Source: an uncultured Clostridia bacterium (lineage in GTDB: Bacteria > Bacillota > Clostridia > Oscillospirales > Acutalibacteraceae). Taken from it: a stretch of 64,000 bases of DNA. Below the pieces are notes generated by a model. The model saw nothing but the letters and a program-made list of their open reading frames with translations, was not told the DNA's origin and ran no database searches. The DNA lies in NCBI GenBank assembly GCA_947625485.1, contig CANQOP010000005.1:1-64000 (forward strand), written 5' to 3'. The position numbers were made by a program, and so were the translations under genes. Each line of letters opens with the position of its first letter. Within the stretch, counting starts at the first letter, position 1. Shown here piece by piece: positions 1 through 8,155 of the stretch.

Positions 1-81
1 TGCGGTGAAAATCGCACGCACGGTGTTAAGCGGGGGAAAAGTTGGAGATAACATCAAAGACTTACCTATCGCAACAATGTA

Positions 82-327
82 ACAGACATACATTACAAAC
101 AGTTCTTTAACTGTCCAAAGCTAAAGACCGTTACAATTCCAAAAACGGTGAAGGATATCGGCAAAAAGGCTTTCGGTTACAGATACAAAAGAATTAACGG
201 AATTTCTAAGATTGTAAAAGTAAAAGGATTTACTATAAAGGGAAAGAAAAATTCCGCCGCTCATAAGTACGCTAAGAAAAACGGATTTAAGTTTGTAAAC
301 CTTAATTGTTATACATTTAAGAATTAA
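82..327 (+). pseudogene. C-terminal fragment of a BspA-like leucine-rich-repeat surface protein
   Basis: Frame-1 translation TDIHYKQFFNCPKLKTVTIPKTVKDIGKKAFGY...GFTIKGKKNSAAHKYAKKNGFKFVNL ends at TAA 325-327 and resembles LRR_5/BspA C-termini; in-frame TAA at 49-51 upstream, so 5' part is disrupted or out of frame. Confidence 0.5.
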
Positions 328-430
328 AAACCCGTTTCATGCTAATACAGGTTATTTAATATCCAACAGGACTATTGAAATATAAAAAGACGGAGAAATT
401 ATGTAAATAATAATGACGGTAGTTACACTT

Positions 431-1351
431 TTATCTGCCGCAGTAATATTTGAGCTTTTTAAAAATTTCATTAATTTTTTCTTTTGTTGCGAGTCCCTTT
501 GAAAATGCCGTTGCATTACCGCAAGCTGTTCCGAGAGTAAGTGCATAGGAATATGATTTTGTCTGTTCGTATCCCGCGATAAACCCTGCGACCATCGAAT
601 CCCCCGCGCCTACTGTATTAAGCGCCTTTCCCTTCAGTACGCCAATTCTGTGTTTGTTTCCAAACTCGTCAAGCAGAATTGCTCCGTCACTGCCGAGAGA
701 TATTATGACGTTTTTTGCTCCCATACCTTGCAGCTTTTTTGCATACAACTCGATATCCGATTCAGTTTTTATTTCTGTGTCAAATATTTCGGATAACTCC
801 TGTTTGTTTGGCTTTATCAAAAATGGTTTGTATTTTAGAGAATCCACAAGGAGATTTTTTGCCGCGTCAACAACTATTCGAATATCTTTTCCCTCGAGCC
901 TTTTAAGTATTTTTTCGTATGCGTTGCTCGAGAGAGTGTTCGGAATACTTCCTGCAAGGACAATAATATCTCCGTCAGTTATAACATCTGTTTTTTGCAA
1001 AAGCAAATCGAACTCGACATTACTGATGTCGGGTCCCTGACAGTTTATTTCACTTTCCTCAGCGGCTTTCAGTTTAATATTAATTCTTGAAGTACCGTTT
1101 TTAAGCCTTATGAAGTCGCACTTTATACCTTTTTCTTTAACTCCTTTTTCAATGGCGTCTCCCGTAAAGCCTGCGGTAAAGCCTAAAGCCGTACTTTGAA
1201 TACCAAGCTCGGAAAGTATATAGGATACGTTTATGCCCTTTCCTCCTATATAATATTCCTCGCCCGTCGTTCGGTTTGTAATACCTCTTGTAAAGCTGTC
1301 GAGGTGGACAATATAGTCAATCGAAGGGTTAAGCGTTACTGTGTAAATCAT
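431..1351 (-). CDS. fruK: 1-phosphofructokinase (PfkB family)
   Basis: MIYTVTLNPSIDYIVHLDSFTRGITNR..GGKGINVS..., NTVGAGDSMVAGF motif. Confidence 0.9.
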   Translation of the reverse strand: MIYTVTLNPSIDYIVHLDSFTRGITNRTTGEEYYIGGKGINVSYILSELGIQSTALGFTAGFTGDAIEKGVKEKGIKCDFIRLKNGTSRINIKLKAAEESEINCQGPDISNVEFDLLLQKTDVITDGDIIVLAGSIPNTLSSNAYEKILKRLEGKDIRIVVDAAKNLLVDSLKYKPFLIKPNKQELSEIFDTEIKTESDIELYAKKLQGMGAKNVIISLGSDGAILLDEFGNKHRIGVLKGKALNTVGAGDSMVAGFIAGYEQTKSYSYALTLGTACGNATAFSKGLATKEKINEIFKKLKYYCGR

Positions 1352-1406
1352 AATGTTACCTCATTATAATATTTTTAATCGGCGTTTCTTAGGACACAGA
1401 AGTAAA

Positions 1407-1438
1407 ACCGTCTGATGGTTTTAATACGATCAGACGGT
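1407..1438 (-). terminator. intrinsic terminator-like hairpin overlapping the 3' end of the PadR gene
   Basis: accgtctgat...atcagacggt inverted repeat followed (minus) by TTTTAC. Confidence 0.55.
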
Positions 1439-1786
1439 CTATTTGTGTTCATTTTTATCTATGGCATCAATAATTTTGTTAATCCCTTGGGTGGTATCGT
1501 GGTAAATAGTTTTGAGCTGTTTTAAATATTCAAGTCCTTTCGGCTCGATGTGGTAGTAAACGCGCGTTCGTTTTTTACCGACCAGCTTACTATACTCCGA
1601 AATCATTTCGTCGGATTCCAGCTTATATGTCGATGTGTAGACCGTGTTCTGAGAAATCTCGAGAAGTCCATCGGATAAATTCTCAATTTCTTTGACAATT
1701 TCGTACACATATCTATCCTGATTTTTAAGCAGCGACAGCACAAGTAATTCAGTTGTTCCGTTCATAAAATAGTTTTTGATTGCCAT
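1439..1786 (-). CDS. PadR family transcriptional regulator
   Basis: 115 aa; NGTTELLVLSLLKNQDRYVYEIVKEIE..., winged-helix PadR pattern. Confidence 0.88.
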   Translation of the reverse strand: MAIKNYFMNGTTELLVLSLLKNQDRYVYEIVKEIENLSDGLLEISQNTVYTSTYKLESDEMISEYSKLVGKKRTRVYYHIEPKGLEYLKQLKTIYHDTTQGINKIIDAIDKNEHK

Positions 1787-1871
1787 ATAATTACCTCGGA
1801 ATTAAGCTAACTATATTATACGATAAAACCAACAAAAAAATCAATAGCTAATAAAGGGGGGAAAGCAATAT

Positions 1872-2351
1872 TTATGAGAAAACGCCTGTTTTGCTGCAGG
1901 TGAGCGTTACGGAGCTTGTGTATTCGTTATACCCGGACGAGTTGGAATGTCTTACGGTAGCTTTCGCGGTAGCTGTATTTCCGCTTTTGCTCGATGACGC
2001 TTTTACTATAGACCATGTCTTTCCGAAAGTGGCGGCTTTATGGGCTGAATTGGTGCATTTTGAAGTGCTTCCGTTATATGTGAACGTTCCCTGAACCTTT
2101 ATGTACCACATAACGTCGCCCGCACTGTTATAAAAATTTTTTGTTTTTGTTTTAGTTACGGTTGTCGCCTGTGTCGAGTCGCCGGGGGCGATTACTGAAT
2201 TGTTCTCGATATATGTAACTGTATAGTAGCCGTCTTCGAGATACTCAATTTCAACGTTTGTTCCGTCAATTAACGAAGCTGCGTTTACAGGAAAAATAAA
2301 CATAGTCGTTAGCATAACCGCCGCAATTATCAAAGCTAATATTTTTTTCAT
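1872..2351 (-). CDS. small secreted protein of unknown function (about 130 aa mature)
   Basis: Clear Sec signal peptide MKKILALIIAAVMLTTMFIFPVNAA; SD aggagaatt upstream; Ser/Thr-rich, two Cys. Confidence 0.75.
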   Translation of the reverse strand: MKKILALIIAAVMLTTMFIFPVNAASLIDGTNVEIEYLEDGYYTVTYIENNSVIAPGDSTQATTVTKTKTKNFYNSAGDVMWYIKVQGTFTYNGSTSKCTNSAHKAATFGKTWSIVKASSSKSGNTATAKATVRHSNSSGYNEYTSSVTLTCSKTGVFS

Positions 2352-2363
2352 AAAATTCTCCTT

Positions 2364-2831
2364 TTACTCTATTATTTCTTCCTCTATTATTTCATTATCT
2401 TCAATAAAGTCATTGCTTTTATCAACATCATAAGGCTCTTTTTTTGATGGTTCGGAGTTTTTTACAACAGCTCCCGAACAAATTATTTGCTCATTATTAT
2501 AAGTGGATTGAAGTTGAAAAAAGTCAAAAACACGAATTGAAAAAACTGCTAAAATTACTGCAATAATAATAGCAACAAGAGTTTTAATGTATTTTGATAT
2601 TTTAATTTTTTTAATTATTCTTTCCGTATCAACCGACTCGTAGTAATCGTTTGCGATTTCGTAAGGCTTACGGTATTGCTCATAAAGTTCCTGCTTAGAT
2701 TTTGTACCGTTATCCTCGCAGAATTCCTCGAGCTCGTCGCTTAGTCCACGCAAATAATTACGCTCGTCTTTGCCCATAATCGGAAAGAATTTTTTCGCGT
2801 CGGAGATGTACTCCTTGCAGACCTTATTCAT
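2364..2831 (-). CDS. single-pass membrane protein with HAAS/DUF1700-like N-terminal domain
   Basis: 155 aa; N-terminal helical domain (YLRGLSDELEEFCED..YEQYRKPYEIANDYYE) then one TM (TLVAIIIAVILAVFSIRVF). Confidence 0.65.
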   Translation of the reverse strand: MNKVCKEYISDAKKFFPIMGKDERNYLRGLSDELEEFCEDNGTKSKQELYEQYRKPYEIANDYYESVDTERIIKKIKISKYIKTLVAIIIAVILAVFSIRVFDFFQLQSTYNNEQIICSGAVVKNSEPSKKEPYDVDKSNDFIEDNEIIEEEIIE

Positions 2832-2923
2832 AAATATATCCCCCTTTATTATTTATAAATATTTATAATAATTATATTGCCAAAACAATTAATATGTCAA
2901 TATTTTGTTTAAAAAATTATTTA

Positions 2924-2952
2924 TTGACAAAATTATACAAAACTTTTATAAT
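2924..2952 (+). promoter_or_regulatory. sigma-A consensus promoter for the XRE regulator
   Basis: TTGACA-N17-TATAAT exact consensus. Confidence 0.8.
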
Positions 2953-2989
2953 TAATAACAGTATAATTAGACAAAAGCGGGGTTGTGAA

Positions 2990-3358
2990 ATGAAAAATGA
3001 GTTTGGGAAATATTTAAAGACCAAAAGAATGGATAGAGGAATGACCATTTGTGGTTTAGCCGCTTTAATCGGCAAATCCACCTCGTATGTTTCCCAGCTT
3101 GAGAGAGGAATCCGCCGACCGCCGAAAGACCAGGTTATTAATAAAATTACAAATGTTCTTTTATTAAACGCCGAAGAAAGTGAGATGTTGTTCGATCTTG
3201 CAGCTAAATTCAGAAATTCCGTTCCAACGGATTTAGTGGATTATATAAACACACATCCAAATGTAAAAGAAACTATTCGCCTGTCAAAAGAATGCAAAAT
3301 CCCCGAAACGGAATGGTCGGATTTTGCAAAGTCGTTAAAAGAAAAGTTTATGGTTTAA
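2990..3358 (+). CDS. XRE-family helix-turn-helix regulator
   Basis: MKNEFGKYLKTKRMDRGMTICGLAALIGKSTSYVSQLERGIRRPPKD; the 2894 start in the ORF track lies inside the promoter. Confidence 0.88.
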   Translation: MKNEFGKYLKTKRMDRGMTICGLAALIGKSTSYVSQLERGIRRPPKDQVINKITNVLLLNAEESEMLFDLAAKFRNSVPTDLVDYINTHPNVKETIRLSKECKIPETEWSDFAKSLKEKFMV

Positions 3359-3389
3359 TAGTATTTCAATATATAATAAAAAATAAAAA

Positions 3390-3437
3390 AAGCTGTGAAG
3401 AATGGGGTTCTGAAAACCGTTTCTCGCAGCTTTTTTA
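3390..3437 (+). terminator. intrinsic terminator (imperfect stem)
   Basis: aaaaaagctgtgaagaatgggg...ccgtttctcgcagctttttt. Confidence 0.6.
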
Positions 3438-3547
3438 AAGTTTTCGGACTTGTATGAATATAATGTCCGGAAAAATTGACAGTTATATACTTAGGTGATA
3501 AAATTAAACTAATTAAATAATAGGTGAAAATACGAGGAGCAAATAAC

Positions 3548-4384
3548 GTGGTCAGAGATTTACAGTTCTGTCAGAAGGCAGAAAGAAGTATAACAAAAAA
3601 ATACCGTAAAGAGATATGGGCCCCGTTTATCACAGCGCTCAAGCGTTACGAGCTTATAAACGCGGGTGACAAAATCGCGGTATGTATTTCAGGCGGAAAG
3701 GATTCGATGCTTATGGCAAAACTTATTCAGCTTTTGCGGCGTTATTCCGATGTTCCGTTTGATGCGGTTTATCTCGTGATGGACCCGGGCTACAACGATT
3801 TAAACAGAAAAAAAATAGAGAGTAACGCAGAACTTCTGGATATTCCGATAACCGTGTTTGAAACGAATATTTTTGAAATTGCGGGCAACGCCGAAAAATA
3901 TCCGTGTTACCTGTGCGCGCGTATGCGCAGAGGGCACCTTTACAAGAAAGCAAAGGAGCTTGGTTGCAATAAAATTGCTCTCGGACACCATTTCTCGGAC
4001 GTTATTGAGACGACAGTTATGGCGATGTTTTACGGCTCGCAGCTTCAGGGAATGATTCCGAAGCTTCATAGCCGAAACTATGAGGGAATGGAGCTTATCC
4101 GTCCGATGTACTGTATACACGAGGACAGTATTATTTCTTGGTCGCATTACAACAACCTTGAGTTTATACAGTGCGCCTGTAGAATCACGGAAGGTATTGC
4201 GAGGTCCGATGACGGAGTTGGGGAAAGCAAGCGGCAGGAAATAAAGACGCTCATAAAACAGCTTAAAAAAACAAACCCGAACATAGAAAAAAGCATATTT
4301 AACAGTATTCACTCCGTCTGTCTGGACACGTTTCCTGCATATAAATCGGACGGAGAGGAGCATAGCTTTCTTGAAAAGTTTTAA
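3548..4384 (+). CDS. TtcA-family tRNA thiolation ATPase (PP-loop)
   Basis: SGGKDSMLMAKL PP-loop, YPCYLCARMRRG CxxC; GTG start at 3548 with SD gaggag (ORF opens at 3524). Confidence 0.85.
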   Translation: MVRDLQFCQKAERSITKKYRKEIWAPFITALKRYELINAGDKIAVCISGGKDSMLMAKLIQLLRRYSDVPFDAVYLVMDPGYNDLNRKKIESNAELLDIPITVFETNIFEIAGNAEKYPCYLCARMRRGHLYKKAKELGCNKIALGHHFSDVIETTVMAMFYGSQLQGMIPKLHSRNYEGMELIRPMYCIHEDSIISWSHYNNLEFIQCACRITEGIARSDDGVGESKRQEIKTLIKQLKKTNPNIEKSIFNSIHSVCLDTFPAYKSDGEEHSFLEKF

Positions 4385-4389
4385 AAATA

Positions 4390-4428
4390 GGCATATGCAA
4401 ATACCACAAGCGGTATTTTGCATATGCC
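4390..4428. terminator. bidirectional terminator hairpin between convergent genes
   Basis: ggcatatgcaaatacc-acaagc-ggtattttgcatatgcc followed by atttttt. Confidence 0.8.
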
Positions 4429-4446
4429 ATTTTTTGAAATAATGTG

Positions 4447-4983
4447 TTAATTAAAAATTTTATCTGATGCCTTTTTCAGAGGAACTATAATTAAAAGAAC
4501 AATAATACCCGCTAAAGTCACCTGAACTATATTACCGGGAATTGAGGACAGCGGTACGAATATGTTCTGATATATAATTGCCTCGGCTATATAATAACCT
4601 ATGATTTTAATTGCGAGCGCCGCTAAAATTGCGACGGCAAACCATCCGAATTTATTTTTATGCTCGGCAATTAAACCTACAACATAGCCCATTGCGGCTA
4701 CTGTAATGAGCGTAAACGGCGCCCATAGCGTCCAGCCGGACAGTAAATCAAAAAGAGCCATACCTACACCGCCTGCGACTGCTCCTACTCGTCTGCCGTA
4801 AATTATTGCTCCAATAAACATAGGAACATTTCCAAGGTGGATAAGACCTCCGTTAGCGGCAATAGGCAGTCTTATATTTACGAAAGCGGTAAATACATAA
4901 GTTAAAGCGATGAAAAGAGCTGTTATTGTGAGAAAGAATACTGTTGTGATTACTTTTAATTTTGATTTGGTTTGGGTTGCCAC
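4447..4983 (-). CDS. ECF transporter S component (probable vitamin B6 specificity by context)
   Basis: Six-TM small protein, LGNVPMFIGAIIYGRRVGAVAGGVGMALFDLL typical of S components; 2 nt from the pyridoxal kinase gene. Confidence 0.75.
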   Translation of the reverse strand: MATQTKSKLKVITTVFFLTITALFIALTYVFTAFVNIRLPIAANGGLIHLGNVPMFIGAIIYGRRVGAVAGGVGMALFDLLSGWTLWAPFTLITVAAMGYVVGLIAEHKNKFGWFAVAILAALAIKIIGYYIAEAIIYQNIFVPLSSIPGNIVQVTLAGIIVLLIIVPLKKASDKIFN

Positions 4984-4985
4984 TG

Positions 4986-5813
4986 TTATCCAATCCTATC
5001 TATGAGATACGGTATAACGCGCTCAAAGTCGACGCCGTACCAGTTCGCGTTCGGGGTGTTCTTTGTAATGCGTATACATTCTGCCGTGTAATCGGCGGCA
5101 ATTTTTATACTTTCCTCAATCGACTTGCCGCTTACGAGCAAGCCTGTAAATGCAGAACTGAAAATATCTCCCGTACCGTGGAATGCCGCGTCAATTTTCT
5201 CCTGAAAGTATGTAAAGTACTTTTTAGTTTCGCTGTCGTACAAAAGCACGCCGTACTTGCCGTCGAATGCCGCGCCCGTGAGAACAACCTTTTTAGCTCC
5301 CTGAGCGGCGAGTTTCTCCACGACTTCCTTGGCGAACGTTTCATCGTAATCAGCCCTGTACGGAGTATCTGTCATATAGCACGCCTCTGTTATGTTCGGA
5401 AGAATTATATCAGCCTGAGCGCAGAGCTTAGCCATTTCATGAGGAAATTCTTCATCAAAAGCGGGGTAGAGCTTGCCGTTGTCCGCCATAGCCGGGTCGA
5501 CGATTACGAGATTTTCGTCCTGCTTTAGGTCGTTTATCAGAGAAATTACCTTTCCGATTTGCTGTGCGGAGGCGAGATAACCCGTGTAAAACGCGTCGAA
5601 AGTAATACCCTCGTCCTTCCAGTGTTTTGCAATCGGAAGAATTTGGTCGTCGAGGTCCTTGCATGTGAAATTTTTGAACATTGTGTGTGTGGAAAGCACC
5701 GCGGTCGGGATTATAGCTGCCTCAACTCCTGTTGCGGATATAATTGGCAGAGCTACTGTAAGCGAGCATTTACCTACGCACGATATGTCCTGAATCGTAA
5801 CAATTCTTTTCAT
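4986..5813 (-). CDS. pdxY: pyridoxamine/pyridoxal kinase
   Basis: MKRIVTIQDISCVGKCSLTVALPIISATGVE...VDPAMADNGKLY...FHGTGDIFSSAFTG. Confidence 0.88.
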   Translation of the reverse strand: MKRIVTIQDISCVGKCSLTVALPIISATGVEAAIIPTAVLSTHTMFKNFTCKDLDDQILPIAKHWKDEGITFDAFYTGYLASAQQIGKVISLINDLKQDENLVIVDPAMADNGKLYPAFDEEFPHEMAKLCAQADIILPNITEACYMTDTPYRADYDETFAKEVVEKLAAQGAKKVVLTGAAFDGKYGVLLYDSETKKYFTYFQEKIDAAFHGTGDIFSSAFTGLLVSGKSIEESIKIAADYTAECIRITKNTPNANWYGVDFERVIPYLIDRIG

Positions 5814-5852
5814 AATATTTCCTCCGTAAATTTAATGAACACATAATATCAC

Positions 5853-5882
5853 GAAAACTGTCTTTTTAAAATAGACAGTTTT
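5853..5882 (-). promoter_or_regulatory. candidate operator upstream of pdxY
   Basis: aaaactgtct..agacagtttt inverted repeat plus a third half-site (ggacagtt) about 20 nt away. Confidence 0.4.
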
Positions 5883-6191
5883 AGGAAATATTAAAAGGAC
5901 AGTTCGCACGGATAATAAAACCCGAAATTAAGGACAACACATTTTTGAATGCTTTTATAGTAAAAAATTTCAAATTTGAATATAATTGAAATATAGAACG
6001 AGGCACTCCGTACAATTTATTTTACACTGATTTTTGCAAAAATTAATAAAATAATTGTTTCGTTCAACAAAATATTGTTGACTTTGATTATTATGTGTGC
6101 TAATATAAAATTGCAGGAGGTAAATTTTGTCATTTTTTGCATCCCACAAAACTTAACGTTAAGGTGAATTTTTAAGAAAGGAGGATTGAAT

Positions 6192-6620
6192 ATGACAGAA
6201 AAAGGTATTAGCAGGATTAAAAAGATACTTGTCACTTTTATAGCAATAACTTGCTTAATTTTAATAGCTTGCATCGGTGTAGCCGCAAAGACGGAGACAT
6301 ATACGTTTAAAGTTGAGGTTGGAACAGGTCTTTCAGACGTCGTTAGCCTATACATGCCCAAAAAGGGACGAATATCCGACACTTTTGGCAGTTGCCCGAC
6401 GATATTCGACGGTTATAAAAAATCCGAGAATAAAGCTCAGGCTATTAATGATACCGATGGTACAAAGTCAAAGTGGAAAAATTTTGTTTTGAATACCGAC
6501 GGCGGCCCCTTAACGGTTGCATATGGAAATTCCCTATCTAAAGGTAATTACCGAATTAAATATAAGAACATTGGTAAGGGCGGATTCAGAGCAACTACTA
6601 CTCTCTCACTAACATATTAG
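6192..6620 (+). CDS. small secreted protein of unknown function
   Basis: Signal peptide KKILVTFIAITCLILIACIGVAA; SD aaggagg before ATG 6192; about 110 aa mature. Confidence 0.7.
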   Translation: MTEKGISRIKKILVTFIAITCLILIACIGVAAKTETYTFKVEVGTGLSDVVSLYMPKKGRISDTFGSCPTIFDGYKKSENKAQAINDTDGTKSKWKNFVLNTDGGPLTVAYGNSLSKGNYRIKYKNIGKGGFRATTTLSLTY

Positions 6621-6641
6621 TTTAAATAAAGAGCTGTAATT

Positions 6642-8021
6642 ATGAAGTTTTCTAACATAAGATTTTTATCGAAAGCAAACATAAAAAGGAATAAATACAA
6701 TGTTAGTATTACGGTTATAGTCAGCTTATTGGTTGCGGCGGTGTCGCTCATTTCGAGCTATGCCGTCGCAACGGTAAACGCTGTAAACGAATACAAGGCA
6801 AGTTATCGGGCAAGGTCTGTAACTCTTAACCCATTTCTTAAAATTCTCACGGACGACGCGATTAAGGCGATTTCGAACGTTGAGCACGTTCAGTCGGTAG
6901 AGGATGTTACAGGATTAGATGATAAGTATCCTTATAATATATTAAATATAAGCGGTCAAAATGACGGAGGCAAAAGACTGAACAAACAGCTTAAAACACG
7001 GGATACATATGTTACTGTTGAAGGGCTTATCGGAGACGAAAAAAAGCCTGTAATAGCGGGCAAGAATCTTGAGGAGTCACCGACATTCAGTTGTATAATA
7101 CCGAATCTGTTCTATCCGTTTGAAGATGAGGGTAATATTAACTATGAAAACCTTGACTATATAGACGGCACAAGCCTGATAGGAGAAACCATAACCTTAA
7201 AAGGCGATGGCGGAAAAATTTCTTTTCTGTATAATCATCTTATTAATGACGAAGAATGTACTAATGATTTTGCGTATTTGAAGGCAAAGGAAATAAAGCT
7301 CAAGATTGTAGGCGTTTTCCATTGTTCCCGTAATACGTACGGAAGCTTTGACACTATATTTGTTTCAAAGGATACGCAGCTTCAGATTATAGAAGAGGCG
7401 ATGAAAAATACGGGTATCGACCTTTCCTCGAACGAAAGCGATATTTCAAAGTGGTGGAATAATACTTCTCTTCACGACTACTATGTAGTCGCGGATAATT
7501 ATGATAATATAACGAGTATATATAATGAAGTATCCGAAATGGGGTACGATATCGACGACTCAGGCAGTTTTTTTATAAAAGAAAGTACTAAAATTATGGC
7601 TGATGTCCTAAGTACCGTCGGAATGTTTCTTTTATCGGCGATATTTATTTTAGCCGTAATCTTATTGCTGCAATCAACGAATTTCTCCTTTAATTCTCAA
7701 AAAAGCAATATAGGCTTGCTAAAAGCCATTGGATATAAAAATAAGTATATATTTGCCTGTATGTTATACGAACAGCTTTTTCTGGTTATTAGGGCATTTC
7801 TAATAGGCGCAGCTTCCTCCCTTGTATTTGTGACCGTTTTAAATTATATATTCAGCCATAAGTCCTATGGAGAGTTTATCTATATAATAGATTACTCAAT
7901 GCTTGCGGCTTTTCTCGGAATTGCTTTAGCGCTTGTAACGGTTATTGTTGCAATTTGTGAAATTGTATTAATCTCGAAAATAGTAAAAATACAACCGCGT
8001 GAAGCGATGAGTGCGGTTTAA
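6642..8021 (+). CDS. FtsX-like ABC transporter permease, copy 1
   Basis: 459 aa; TM1 + large ectodomain + 3 C-terminal TMs; QKSNIGLLKAIGYKNKYIF FtsX signature. Confidence 0.88.
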   Translation: MKFSNIRFLSKANIKRNKYNVSITVIVSLLVAAVSLISSYAVATVNAVNEYKASYRARSVTLNPFLKILTDDAIKAISNVEHVQSVEDVTGLDDKYPYNILNISGQNDGGKRLNKQLKTRDTYVTVEGLIGDEKKPVIAGKNLEESPTFSCIIPNLFYPFEDEGNINYENLDYIDGTSLIGETITLKGDGGKISFLYNHLINDEECTNDFAYLKAKEIKLKIVGVFHCSRNTYGSFDTIFVSKDTQLQIIEEAMKNTGIDLSSNESDISKWWNNTSLHDYYVVADNYDNITSIYNEVSEMGYDIDDSGSFFIKESTKIMADVLSTVGMFLLSAIFILAVILLLQSTNFSFNSQKSNIGLLKAIGYKNKYIFACMLYEQLFLVIRAFLIGAASSLVFVTVLNYIFSHKSYGEFIYIIDYSMLAAFLGIALALVTVIVAICEIVLISKIVKIQPREAMSAV

Positions 8022-8118
8022 AAAGAGGTATATTGAAAACTATTGAGCTAAAAAACATTACTAAGGTTTAAATAAGGTGACCGCGCTTGACAATGTTTCT
8101 CTTACTCCGAACATATTA
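8022..8118 (+). pseudogene. decayed 5' fragment of the ABC ATPase gene (duplication scar)
   Basis: aaaagaggtatattgaaaactattgagctaaaaaacattactaaggtttaaataaggtgaccgcgcttgacaatgtttctcttactc matches 9536-9630 except a 3-nt deletion (removes the ATG) and a 4-nt deletion (frameshift). Confidence 0.85.
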
Positions 8119-8155
8119 ATTTTAATTAAAGAGCTAAAATAAAGAGCTAAAAATT

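Noticed and set aside
2894-2989. N-terminal extension of the XRE regulator from 2894
   Set aside because: It overlaps an exact TTGACA-N17-TATAAT promoter; the real start is ATG 2990
3800-4423. 207-aa minus-strand ORF
   Set aside because: Lies antisense to the TtcA-like gene with no RBS and no coherent domain pattern
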